This document shows, piece after piece, positions 35,865-48,656 of a DNA stretch of 64,000 bases. The notes beneath the pieces are model-generated. The model saw nothing but the letters and a program-made list of their open reading frames with translations. It did not search any database and was not told where the DNA came from. Numbering within the stretch: position 1 is the first letter of the stretch; the number at the start of each line of letters is the position of its first letter. A program made the position numbers and the translations under genes. This DNA comes from Pseudisothecium myosuroides (Eukaryota > Streptophyta > Bryopsida > Hypnales > Lembophyllaceae), in assembly GCA_951799445.1 (NCBI GenBank), contig OX637289.1, forward strand, positions 24,180,245 through 24,244,244, written 5' to 3'.

Positions 35865-36427
35865 TACTCCCTCCGTCCCAAAATGATCTTCTTGTTGGCC
35901 TTAATTTTTTGTTCCAAAATGATCTTCCTGTTGTACTTTGTGACCTTGCAAATTGGTCAAATTTGGCTTTTGATTGCTATTTGGGACCAACAAAACAACT
36001 CCAAGTAGTAGTTCCCTTCCATCCACGCAATCATTAGTAAAAAGACAAATGAAATGATTAATGGGATCAATCAACATTGTTTGTTGTTGTTTTTTGCATC
36101 TCTTTGAATACTACCCAATTGAAGGAGATGAAGCTTTGGAAGGCTGAACAAAGGGCCATACATGGGCTTAGGCATATACTAAGAGCCTTCAAAATAATGA
36201 CCTCACACTGAACAAATAATTGATCACTGGTGATCTTTGAAAATGCCCAAAAAATTCTACTTTTCAATATTCCAAAACTACATTTTGAAAAGGGCTTTGA
36301 AACTCTAGAATGCTAGGAGTATACCAAAATCTATTTATAGCGGAAAAAGAATTTTTAAAATGTTGTTTTTCGCCTTAATCCGGAATATTTTATCCAACAG
36401 GAAGATCATTTTGGGATGGAGGTAGTA
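35865..36427. mobile_element. Stowaway-like MITE, 559 bp
   Basis: The body 35867-36425 starts CTCCCTCCGTCCCAAAATGA and ends ATCATTTTGGGATGGAGGTAG, flanked by TA at 35865-35866 and 36426-36427. The left end contains a short direct repeat of AAAATGATCTTC. It sits only 5 bp from the preceding Tourist-like element's target duplication. Termini match the element at 14428, but the interiors differ. Confidence 0.88.
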
Positions 36428-39400
36428 CATTTAAGGCAAGAATATGTAGGAATTGGTTTTAGAAACAGGTTGCAATTAGGTGCAGTTGACTTTCTTTTCT
36501 TTCTTTTCTTTTCTTTAAACAAATGAAACAAAAATTCATTGCAAATGGCAAAGTACAAATCCGCCAGCTACAAGTGAGAGGAACCAAGAGTTGACTTCTT
36601 TACCATTGTATGAATAGCAAATGAACAGCAGCCAAGCAAGTTGTAGCCTGGCCTGTTGGACTTGGACACAAGCTCAATTGTCCAAGTCTCTCGTCATTCC
36701 AACGTCAACGGCAGAGTGTGTCAGTGCACAATGTCTGTGGGTTGATTTTTGTGCAAAATTAAGTTAAATAAGTGAACTGGATGCACACTCAAGTCACAAT
36801 AATCATTTGTCTCAAATGTTTAAAATTTTGTTTAAAATTTTGGATAGCACCAGCCAGGAAACTGGGATTGCTAAAATACTATGTATTCAAAGTTTCAAAC
36901 AGACAATGTTGCCACCCAGCTGACCCAAGGTAGTAAGGGTGAGCTTACATGTGAGCCTCGTGGACAGAAAAAGCAACTAAAAGATGAGAACAATTCTAGC
37001 AATGATCGGTAAGGCTAGAAGAAAGAGAGTGAGTTCCACCGGTATCAACGTATTCCACACTATAGAAGAAACATAAAAGTGCTTTCTATATTTTGGTATT
37101 GTTGACCGCACCCATCTACCAATACATGTAAGCTAGCCTTAAGACCTTGTCTAGATGAGCAACTACCAACATAATTCAATCCAAAGGTCATTGACTAAAA
37201 TAGCATCCTTGCCCAACAAAGTGTGTAGACCTAGGATTTGCCCACTTCTTCAACTCGTCAGGTCACTAACCAATGTAGCCAACTCAACGGACAAGATGAA
37301 GTAGTTTTTAGGCTTGCCTCGGGGCACTTGGCTCCAAACTTCTTCGATGGAGGAGTGCTCTTCTTTTGTCCTACAAGTTTAAAGATGCATTTAAAAAATT
37401 AAATGGCATACACAATGCCCTGATGACATGGAAGTAACTTGGGGGATGAGAGATTGGCTAGGGTGTCACTATTCACACTTTTCCAATCGCTTGTTTGAAC
37501 TAGGCCTAACTTGGGTGTTGAAGGTCCATTGTCCACCACTGTGGATGGACCAATGATTTGAGCAATGATCACAAACTTGTGATGTTATCATCATCCGAAC
37601 TTGTGATAGTATGTGGAATTGCCAACCATTGAACAAATCATTGCTAAGGTTCCAAGTTAGACTTATGTGATTAGACTTGAAGAAAAGCTGGTGAAACTTC
37701 ATTTCTATAAGCAATTTTATCAATAATAACAATACTGGTCCTATGACCATCATTCTAAATGAAGAGGTTGTTGAGAGTACCGGTGGCTAGTTTGACCATC
37801 CATATTTCAAAAGGCAAGGAGTTCAATCAGTAAGTAATTTAAAAGTTTGTTGGCTCTAGATCAAAGGGGAGGAGGCTTTGCATTACATTGCATCAGCATT
37901 CCCTTGTGGCTACAACATTGGTAAGTTCCACCACTAATGGATCCAACTCATCCAAGATTTATAGCTAATTAATTGATTATTAAAGAGTGTGATATATTGC
38001 TATACAAAAAGTTGTGTTGAGGTTGATTGTCTCATACATTCTATAATGTTTTCATATTATTCAAAATTATTTTATTATTTGGGTGATTGCAAGAAACACT
38101 AGCTAATTTTTTTGCATTTCATCCGGTACTCATGATTTTTTCTGGAGTACTCTAAATTAGGAAAAAAAAATTAAAATATAATCAATGTATACACCTTTAA
38201 GAAGAAGGTAACCACTGAAGGAAAATCATAGAAAAATTCTCTAAGTAGGAGAACTAGATAAGGGCCAAATCTCAAGAAAATAGATGCTTCGATGCTTTAA
38301 TTAGGAAAAAATAGGAATAGAATAGAATAAAATAAAATAAAAAATATATTTTTCATTTGTTACATCTCTATGGAAATGGTCATTTACCAATAGAACCACA
38401 AAAATTACATTTTATATATTTCAAAATGCAAGTAAAAAGAAGCTCACTTTGTAGACTTCCACACCACATAAAATTAATTATTCTTAGAATTCCTTTATAC
38501 AATAGCTACAAGTCCGATAGAAGACCATTTTCTTCAAATTTCACCTTCAAATTCATTTTTTTGGATACTAAATAGTACTCACCCCCCCTGAAATTGGCAA
38601 GTGGGACATAAAATTGGGGGCTATTATTGGACATCAAAATATTTTTGAAAATTGCAAAAAAAATTATGTAAGATGTATAATAGTCATGAGCATCTTTTGA
38701 TTCTTTACTATAAATTTTGAGTCATTTGGAACCATAATGCAAAAGTTATAGCCAAAAAACAAATCAACATGTAAGATGTGAAGCAAAATAGTATAGGTAT
38801 TTCTTGCAATCACCCATTTGTATAAAACCCTCAACTAGCCAAAGTTGACTTTGGAGTTAGAAATTGAAGCCATCTTTGAGGATTGTGCAAGTTTCTCTAT
38901 TCAACAATAAATTCTCTTTTTTCCACATATTCTTACAACGAACTTTGTAGTTCATGCCACAAAGATAATAGAAAAGCAGATTTTGAAAATTGAAAAAGTT
39001 TTTTAGAACCTTCTTTGATTTGGGAATAATGGCTAATTTTCACTTTATTTTTGTAAATTTTCCTCAAAACTCTAAAAATCACAATGAGGTCTTACCTTAA
39101 GTCTACAGGAATTCAGTCATTATTAGTCTTGGATAATATATAGTACACAATTAATGGATATATGACTCTTTGCAGTCAAACCTGAAAAAAAAACAATGAT
39201 TGTAATTCTAAAAAACCACTAACCTTGTAGTAGTCCATGCATTACTTGTTTAGTAGAAAAGAAGGTCTTAAAGGCACCAAACTTTGTTACCAAAGTTTGG
39301 TAACCTATCCTTCCTATGTAATTAGTAACTCCAATCTAAAATACCTTTTTTTTGTACAAAATTGTTAACCACCATAAAATTGTGATTTGTCTTGCATTAG

Positions 39401-40150
39401 GGTTTTATTTTTTTATTACAAATATTTAATGGTATGGGAGAAAAAATTGAATAACCTTGTAACCTATTTGGGATTCATTTTCAAATTCTTTGGAACATAT
39501 CTTTTTCTAAAAATTAGGGTTTCATCTGTCTCCTAGACGCAACAATTTGATAGTTTAATGTACTTATTTACTAACATGCCTCTTCACCTTCTACCTTAGC
39601 AATTTTGCCAATGGCATCAATAGTATGATGATAAATGATTATGGAAAGGGCTCATGAAAAGTTATAGTAATTAATGTATAAGCTAGTTAGGGTAACTTGC
39701 AAATGCAAATAGAGTGCCATGGATTGCAAGTTTGCAACAACACCATGGGAGGTTGAACTTGCCTTTTAGAAAGAATATCCTTTTCCAACAATGGATTTCA
39801 CATGTGTCAATGCATATTGCGAGATTTGCATCATTTACTTATCTTTAAGACTTCATAAGTTGAACATTACTGTAATGCTTGCTATGGATACAATGAGTAT
39901 AATTCTTTCAATGAAGTGACATTGGTAGAAGGAACATAATTTAGAATGAAAGCATATAATAGATATTACATTGCATCTAAATCTAGCTTAAGAAAATGAA
40001 TTTGTTTCTCAATCCTAATAATTATAGAAATCATCACATCATAACTTTTTTTGGCTTGAAAAACTTATTGTCACTTTGCCTTTTTACTTGGCCCAATTTG
40101 ATCTTGTTTGGGATTTTCAATAATACATTACATGTTTTTTGGAGGCATTA
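36428..40150. other. AT-rich intergenic DNA, no gene recognised
   Basis: About 3.7 kb with no coding similarity, RNA gene or clear transposon boundary seen. A CT-rich tract (repeats of CTTTT) sits at 36490-36525. Confidence 0.5.
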
Positions 40151-40334
40151 GAGGGCCGTTTCAGCATTGTTCCCTTGCTGCAATGAACAATGCCGCAATC
40201 AGAATATTTAAATAATTTAAAAATTAAAAATTATTATTATCTGACGTGGCGGTCGCTGTGCCACGTCAACTTGCTATTGCAGCCCAATTCCCACAATCTG
40301 GGAACCCCGGGGAACTCACGGCCTTCTTGAGAAG
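40151..40334. mobile_element. MITE-like element with GAGGGCCGTTTCAG terminus (copy 1)
   Basis: Begins GAGGGCCGTTTCAGCATTG and ends GGGGAACTCACGGCC. The ends are loosely inverted (GGCCGT at both) and the same two end blocks occur again at 63155-63381. Internally it has a short CCACGTCA/TGACGTGG inverted pair. No target duplication was firmly established. Confidence 0.5.
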
Positions 40335-43200
40335 GTGAATCTCATCTAATGAATGAACAGGCAAAGAAGGCAATTGTTTGGGCCAAACTTTTGAACTCAC
40401 CATTGTTTGTCGTTTCAATTTGACTAAAAAATTCAACGATTCAATTAGTAAAGATTTTTCCAATTGGCCAAGTCTTCTTCTGTAGTCTTTGCACTCAAGC
40501 TCTTCTATGTGCAATCACAGCCACTTCTTGCCCTCAACCATTTTACTCTCTTGACTTCAGTCATAATCTATATTGCAGGTCTATTTAATTTTCAACCTTG
40601 TTCAATGGATTGAATGAGAAAATTACTACTTAGGCTGGATAATTGACTCTTCCAAGTGGCAATGAAAAATGACTTACAAATCCACATAGCTAGTATAAAC
40701 CATGAACTTCAAAAGCAATTCAAAGAATAATGTTGAAACTTGTCTTTTAAGACTCCCAAACATTTAAAAAAACTCCAAGCCAAATTTTATTATCCATTAG
40801 TGGTGCCAATTACTCTACAACATTCATAACATTATAAAACAATAGAAACATATCTTACAACAATAATAAAATTTAATGGAGCCAATGTGCACTCATCTTT
40901 GAAACACAAAAGTACACCTTGAATTGAGCTCTACTAGCAATCCATTTCATTTGTTCACTTCAAACTCCTTTACTCTTCAATTTGTATACAATGAACCTAA
41001 CTACTGTTGTAATTAGCACCAAATTATCTACCCCTACAAACGGTTGGAGTGCATCTATTTTAAAGGGTGTCATGCTTGAAATGGTCTACCTAAACCCTAG
41101 AACCAACATCCTAGAATCAACAGTGGCAACCTTTTCACTAGTTTATCAAAAGTACATTCTTTAATAACAATTTGTTAATAAAAAAACTTGGGATTAATAC
41201 CGTTGTTATGTTATAAATATGTGTTGTATTGTACATCTTCATAATGGTGGGTGTCACCATAAGATCTTGAATGTGGATTTTTCATTAGAGAAATTTTGAA
41301 CTCTTTCAAAGGTTGCCAGGGTTTGACAATGGAGTCTAATTCGGGAGCCCTTCAGAGCTACCAAAAGGACGAGAATCTTTGACAAAAGTGAGATTCACCT
41401 TGTGTGAATATCTTCAACAAGTATATATGAGTTTCCTATTCCATGGTTGTTAGAAGAGCACACTTGCAATGGCTTTGTTTAATTGCGATTGAATACAAAA
41501 CACTAACTCCACAACCCTCTTCCATTTTAATACCCATTCTTGTGGACCAATGCTTTGACATTTGGGAATAATGTCAAAGTGCAGAATTAGGGGAAAAGTT
41601 CTTTCTCATGCAAAATAAATGTAATGCACCGGTCCCTTGCGGCACTTCTAAGCGGCCTTCAAGAGAGTCCAGAATTTCTCTAGTGTGCACTAATAGTTTG
41701 AAGAGGGACAATAGTCTTTCACAGAACCTAAAATTAAAAAAAAAAACATCCAAGAGGGCAAGATTCTGTGCATCTTCTTGGAATTTGACATCGCTTTTCT
41801 CTATCTCTTCCCACCACCTTCAGTCCTTCCTCCTCCTTGTCTTGTAAAATTTGAGGATTGATGAGTCTTTTCAGGTATCAAAATCAGAGATTGAAAACTT
41901 ACTGTCAATACCATCAAGTCTCTATCTTGGCTGTATCCCGGATTCAACAGGGGAAGCTTCGGCTCGTTATTCTACTGTAGAATCTAGACACAAGGACGGA
42001 TGCGAGGACCGCGTTCCACATGCGTAAAGAAATCGACGTACACAAGTGGAAAGAGCTGCTCTACTGGAGAAGCCAACACGCGCCATGATTGCCAACCAGT
42101 TTGCTTTTTTCCAAGCTTTCCACCTATGCTATTCTAGTGGAAAACCAGTCATCAGCCCAACGTCATCTGCACAGCAACTTTCGCAACCAAAATCCTTTTT
42201 CCACGAACAAACCCGTCTTCTAGCACGCAATTGTGATCGCGGCTGCGGTCTGGGTCCGTCGTGATCGATGTCGTTGGGGACACGTCGTGTTCTTGGTGTA
42301 CTAACTCTGACACGATCCCCTTCGATCATTTTCTTGAAGAATCTGGGAGACTGGAACCTGATCGATGTACCTCCAAAGTCCAAACACATCCACAAGGGAC
42401 AAGTCCATTATGATAACTTATGCACAACGTGACTCTTGACTTCCACGGTGGGGGTGGGGACGGGGACAGCCGCCCAGCCTCAAGGGGTCCACGACCCGCA
42501 CTTTGCGCGCGGATCCATTTTCCTTTCTTAGAAAATTCCCAAATTGAACTTCTTTTTTTTTCCGATTTTGTTTGGGACACAACTGAAACACTGAAACGGA
42601 CTCATTGTTGCAGACGGAAGAAACAGAGTACTGGTACTGCACAAATACATAACATTATTCACCAATGCTGGGGGTACCCTTTTGCTTCTGGAGCCCCCCA
42701 GCAAGGAAGCTTCTTGAAAGAGCAACGTGGTGAGAGTTCATATGGTGCTACAGCCAACATTGTTCCGGAAGCCAATCATAATTCTGCATTTTAACTGAAT
42801 TCAACCCCCCAGGCATCTCGGGGGGGAATTATACCTCATGTGTCAGGGTAGTCAGGAGCCCAGTTAGTAATGTTATGTACCCCGGCCGTTAAATTGGAAA
42901 TATTTTTCGATCATTGCCAAGACTGAGTATATGAAACTGCAGCCGCGTCACGTCCAGTCACGCGCGCGCCTGCTGCTACGAATTTCACCGCTACAGTACT
43001 ACCTACGAACTACACCGCTACGAACTAGACCTCGCCGTCGTCGCGAGTTTCTAGCTCTAGATTGCGAGGTTGTGTGTGCCTGAGGCTCACCGCTCACAGT
43101 CGCTCAATAACTTAGTACTGTATGTAATATTAGCCCAGCTCTTGGGAGCCTTCTTAAGAATTTTTTGCTAGCAAGAGCGCGCTCGCTCACTATCTAGATT
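40335..43200. other. Intergenic DNA, no gene recognised
   Basis: AT-rich to about 41.9 kb, then more balanced composition approaching the hydrolase promoter. Several open frames of 60-124 codons overlap each other at 42.0-42.8 kb on both strands and resemble no known protein. No structured repeat identified. Confidence 0.45.
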
Positions 43201-43581
43201 AACTGCAACTATGCTTGCGCAATTGCGCTGAATTGGTGATTCTTCTGAAAAATTCGTTTTGGACTGGGTTTGTGGGAGCTGGTCGAGCTCCTGGGATATG
43301 GGCAACTGGTCGTTCGGCAAATAAAGCGGATAAGGATTGCCGAAGGGCGACCGGGACTTGCGGAACGGGACTGGCGAGCACGATATCTAGATTCTATTTT
43401 TAGTTCGCTTGCTTTTCCGACGTTGAGGCCTCGAGGAACGGAGGGTTTGGTACAATCCATCACAGGTGGGAGCCCTAGATCTTGCGAGCTCTGAGCAGTT
43501 GGTGTCTGGTGTGTTGGGAATTGAGTGAAGGTCGATCGCTGAATTGCCGCAAGAGGGCTCGGGTGGAAGGCTTCAATTGCC
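43201..43581 (+). promoter_or_regulatory. Promoter/5' UTR of the alpha/beta hydrolase gene
   Basis: GC-richer leader sequence immediately before the ATG at 43582. The start codon is the last codon of exon 1 (ATG|GTAAGC), so this region carries all the remaining exon 1 sequence. Transcription start unknown. Confidence 0.45.
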
Positions 43582-46500
43582 ATGGTAAGCGTTCCCCAGA
43601 TTTTAGTGTCCTCGAAATGAAAGCTAAGTTGTGATCAATTATGCGTTTTGTGCGCTTTTGCGCGGTGAATGATGAAAGATTTCCGTGCTTGTTCAAGGTT
43701 CACTTTTTGGTCATGAATTCGTAGGAATTTGTCACGCCAAGTTTACTCTGTAGGAGCTGAATTCTTAAAGAGACTAGGATTCGATGCAGTTAGTCTAGCA
43801 CAAGGAGATTATCTCTGGATCCCGGATTTCCATCGGTTCAAATAGGGATAGTTTGTGCCTCTGATTTTTCTTGCTTTTCCTAGTGCTAAAGCATCTGGGA
43901 AACTTCTGATAATCTAGGAAGGAAAGCAAAGATAACTTCCCACAGTTTCATGATTTGGTATTGGAAATTTTTCTTAAAGACTTAAACTTTTTTGTGAAAG
44001 CGGAGGCAAAATTGGACGGTGGTGGTGATGGTTCCTCTTTCGTTCTGAAGTTTGGCTTGCTGCGAGAGCAATTTGTGATGCGATTATTTTGGATCTAATC
44101 GTCGGCGGTTTGTGGGAACCTTGTTTTCTGAATTTTCAGGCTACGCAGAAAGAACTCGCTGACAAGGATGTCCACTACGATGAGGTAAGTTCAGCAAAGA
44201 ATTTCAACCAACTCTCAGACATGTATTGCTAACACTGCGCGTGGTTGTTCTTACAAACTCCGAATCCAGATTTTCGCGAATGATGATGGATTTTTCTCCA
44301 AATGATCCTCTTCTTCGGAATCTCAGCGACATGTACAATTTTAATTTTGTTTCTTTAGGTTTAGAAGTTTTGGTTCAGAATTTTAATTTTGTTTCTTTTG
44401 TGTTGTGGTGGGGTTTCAGGAGTTCATTGAGCGGCGAGGGTTGAAGCTTTTCACGTGCCGGTGGCTGCCAGTGCACCAGGAGATCAAGGCGCTCGTCTTC
44501 ATGTGCCACGGTACTCACAAGCCCCTGCACCCCGACGGATTGAAAATCATGTACAGACAATGTTAATTTTGTTATAAATTGGCATAATTCAGATCACCAG
44601 AATTGTGATCCTCAACTGCACAAATTTCTGAACCTACAACTCCTATGGATTTAGGTTTTAAGGAGCCAGCCTTAATAGTGCCAATGTTGTAAATATCCGC
44701 CAATATAACAAAATTGACACTTAGACGTAATTTTTTTGAAAGGTGCTCTTGAATCATGGGCCCATCTCCTAATTCCAAGCGTGAATCAGGGTATCGAAAG
44801 TCGCATCGTTTTACATCTTGAGTTGAAGAATTTTTAATTACAATAACCTTCACATCGATCACTTCAATAGCTCGCGGATTGGCACTTGTGAGCAAGCTGA
44901 AGTAGCACAGTGTTAGACGCTGTTCTTAGAATTATTGAATCCAGATCATATCAAGCATGTTGAACACATAGAGTCCAAACCGCATTCTACTGTTTGATAT
45001 GTTAGATGAACAGCTAGATGGGTGATCTTGTAGAAGAACTTAAGATTGTTATGAGAGCATTGATATTATTATTTTTTTAAATGTATACGCGTTTGTTGAT
45101 TGGGATCCACCAAAACAGGCTACGGCATGGAGTGCAGCGTGTTCATGAGAGCCACGGGCATCCGCCTCGCGCAGGCAGGTTATGCTGTATTCGGCATTGA
45201 CCAAGAAGGCCACGGCAAATCCGAAGGCAGGCGATGCTTCGTCGACAACTTCCAAGACCTCGTGGACGACTCCATTGCCTTCTTCAAAAGCATCCGAGGT
45301 ATTAGCAATCAATGCTCTCATTCCAATTGTTCTCTTGACTCTGGTAATGCTGGAGACAAGATTTAAGGTTTGTGGATTACTGGTACTGAGGTGGGATGGA
45401 ATGCTTATGCAGAGCAGGAGGAGTACCGAAACAAGGCGCGCTTCTTGTATGGTGAGTCCATGGGGGGCGCTATTGTGTTTTTCATCCATCGCAAGGAACC
45501 GGGAGAGTGGAGCGGTGCCGTCTTGCAAGCTCCCATGTGCAAGGTAATGCTTATTTTCTCAAGCCCGTTCTTGACCTAATGCCAGTGAGGAACGTAGCTC
45601 TCAGAAATAATTTGCTAAAAGATCGTAACAGTTTTGTATATGAATTGTGTCACTGCGCAATTAGTTTCTGCCACTATCGTTGCTGATGAACTCAGTGTTG
45701 GCTTCAGATTTCCGAGAAACTGAAGCCGCCGCCTATAGTCACCATGATCCTTACGAAGATTTCGGGGTTGATCCCAACGTGGAGGATTGTACCTTCTGCG
45801 AATATCATCGATAGTGCATTCAAAGACCCCATCAAACGCGAGGAAGTAAGTAACACAGTACCGAATCTCTTAATCTTGTCAATGCCTGCAATTGTTTAGG
45901 GTTTGACGAGTGTGCTAACTTTTTCTTTTCTTCTAAATGTGTGATTACGAGCAGATTCGTGCAAATCCTCTGATTTATCAACATCGACCGCGAGTGAAGA
46001 CCGCCTTGGAAATGCTGCGAGCAAGCACGGATCTCGAGAAGCGTTTAGACGAGGTATCCCCACACTGGCTTTGAGTGCAGATTCATAACATTCATTATCA
46101 GGCTTGGCATGCCTTCTTATTGAAATGATAGAGTGGCCCTTATGTCTATATTTGAATCTTTATCTCAATTTCACCTCGGCGAATACTTGAAAGGGAAGGT
46201 GTCTCGAAGTGAAGATAGCTTGGAGTGTATTAGTGTTTACATTCGTTGCCCCACTTGCATCAGATTTCAAAAAGGACCCTAGTTGTATTGGTAAAGGATG
46301 TTAGGGCTCTTGTTCTCAAACCTTGTAAAAGACCAGATCATACACAATATTCTAGAATAGTGTTTTCACTGTAGCTGCAAGTGGTTGGTTACTTACACAC
46401 TATCCTTCAATAGTTGCCAATTAATACTTTCATTCTTGAACTGAAGAGGTGAGAGGATCTCTGCCAAAGAAAGACGTGGAGCATTTTGGATTCCCAGATT

Positions 46501-46944
46501 TTTCCGTGAATTAGCTGTTGGGCTCAAGGTGTTCACAGCTCCTTGCAATCTTATGGTATTCTACACGAAATTTTTGCGTAGACTTACAGCTCATGGTGTT
46601 TCTGAACCATTCAGGTGACACTGCCCTTCTTGTTGCTGCACGGTGAGGATGACCGAGTGACAGACCCAGACATAAGCCGGGAGCTTTTCGAAACCTCCAA
46701 GAGCTGCGACAAGGAGTTCAAGCTCTACCCGGGCATGTGGCATGGCTTGACAGCCGGGGAGCCAGACGACAACATTGAGCTTGTGTACAACGACATCATC
46801 CACTGGTTGAACAAGCGCAGCCCTGCTGGTAGCGCCACTGCTAGTCCTCTCCGACATGCTGATGTTTCAGCTCTGCAATCCACGTCGTCTTCCAAGCAGG
46901 AGAATGGTGAAAACAAGCCCAGCAAAGTTACGGATGATGTATGA
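43582..46944 (+). CDS. MAGL: Monoacylglycerol lipase / caffeoylshikimate esterase-like alpha/beta hydrolase
   Basis: Serine hydrolase of the plant MAGL/CSE family, acting on monoacylglycerols or related esters. Eight exons: 43582-43584, 44140-44184, 44420-44510, 45119-45298, 45413-45543, 45708-45845, 45955-46053, 46615-46944; 1017 nt, 338 aa, in frame. The product starts MATQKELADKDVHYDEEF. Visible motifs: oxyanion HGYG (46-49), EGHGKSEG, nucleophile elbow GESMGG with Ser122, acid Asp242 in HGEDDRVTD, and His272 in MWHGL, so the triad is complete. The C-terminal 45 residues are a Ser-rich low-complexity tail. The first coding exon contains only the ATG, an arrangement that hides the start from ORF-based prediction. 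Whether the substrate is monoacylglycerol, lysophospholipid or caffeoylshikimate cannot be told from sequence. Confidence 0.93.
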
Positions 46945-48656
46945 TGATTCTTTTGCCTTTTGTTCCTCACAACTGTAGAATTTAATCTTCATAGAAACAC
47001 AAGGTTAGTGGGCAGCTAATCCTACCTTAAACCCTCCAGGGACTAAACCCTAATTGAGTGCATTGTCAATAAGATTCAACTTTGTACCAAATTTCATGTT
47101 TTAGAACTAGTTGTACCATATCTTAATGCAGCTCCTTGTTACAACATTCCAGTACCTGAAAAAATGTAAAGTTGAAACCAAGATAACAATCTGAGTACTT
47201 CATGTTCTCCCTCTGACAAATTTTTGCCTTTTTTTGGAGGGTGGGACATGCCACCTGTGTACCTGTGGTAGATATGGAGTATGTCCTGAATGGAAAGTTA
47301 TAACCAACTGGAATAATGTGATGTTATTGTGTATCATGGTTTTTATGTCATGTCAAATTTTTGTGCAGATAATAACAATGGTCATGCCTGGGTTTGTACT
47401 GTGTAAATTAGATTCAGGTGTTGCATTTGATGGTGTTTCTACTTGTCATGTGCACCCACATTTTGCTACTTGTGTTGCTTTCTGAACTCTCTTTGTGAAC
47501 CCAGCCCCCCATGACCAAGGTAGTTACCAAAATACTCTTATTACTAGACCAATAGATGCATTCTTTGTTTGTATAGTTAATAGTGCAATCATCTATCGGA
47601 CCTTTTAGGTCCCTAATGTCCATATGGCTTCCATAATGTCTGTAACGACTGTACAGATTTAATGTGCTAAGAGCTGCAGTTGAACTCTACTCTACTGTAA
47701 AGGACTGTACATGCTTCAATGGAACTTGGAAGGTGGTTCATGTTAGATGTCTTGCTATCTCTTCCTGATCACATCTCTTCATAGAGTATTCAGCTACGCA
47801 TGTAACGGCCGAATTTGCTAGACCAACAGCATAAGCTGCATCACCAACTCCATGGTCCCCACCTAACTCACAATGAAGGAGCAAGTCGGTGCTCATGAAT
47901 TGGACATGTGTGTTTTCCTCAAGAGTACAATACAAGTACATCATCCATCAGGTCTGAAGGAACAAGTTCTGTGTGAGCTACCTGTATTCAACCAACTCCC
48001 AGTATTTTCCTTATCTGCCAGACAAAAGACAAAAGAGATAACACTATGACATAGCTCTAACAATATTTCCGCCATTACTACAAGAGTTCTTCAGTCCTTG
48101 CATGGTTTAATTTGAGAGTTGTAATCCACATTGCATTCTACCATGATAGGATTCATTTAAGTGAGTCAAAGTGGGTTAGATGCAATTTCAGTTTGACTTT
48201 CAAGGAAAATTTACAGGAAAAATGTATACCAGGATCAACCCTTAGGATGCATTGTAGACCCCCCACCTTAGTGACAGATTCAGGTAAGTGACAGATATGG
48301 ACATTCCTATATACTTGTTGAGAGATAATATTGGTGGAGAAAACATGCCACAAAATTTGATGGACTACTGTGTGCAAGTATCCTAACATCACATGTCACT
48401 TCGAAGGCTCAGGGACAATGCCAAATTATTCTAAGCTTAAGAATGCAGTTATCAAAATAGGCTGCGTGCATGTGCCAAACTTGTAATCAAATGGCTTGAC
48501 CAAAATGAAGCGCTTCTCAAGTCTTCATCTCAGGTACATGGATTTCCAAAAGCTCCTGAATGTACAATCACTTGTAAGAGGGGATTTCCACGTAGGGAAT
48601 CTCTCTACATGGCTATAGAACAATGATCCTAATAAATGAAGAAACATCTTAACTCA
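46945..48656. other. Intergenic DNA between convergent MAGL-like and CGI121-like genes
   Basis: The two flanking genes converge, so this 1.7 kb should hold both 3' UTRs. No other coding exon, RNA gene or repeat with clear boundaries was found. Confidence 0.45.

Noticed and set aside
37469..37753. 94-codon minus-strand frame in the 36-40 kb intergenic region
   Set aside because: AT-rich, low-information composition, no similarity to a known family, and no adjacent exons.
42046..42794. Overlapping open frames of 65-124 codons on both strands
   Set aside because: They occupy several frames of the same GC-richer stretch, have no known motif and no plausible splice partners.
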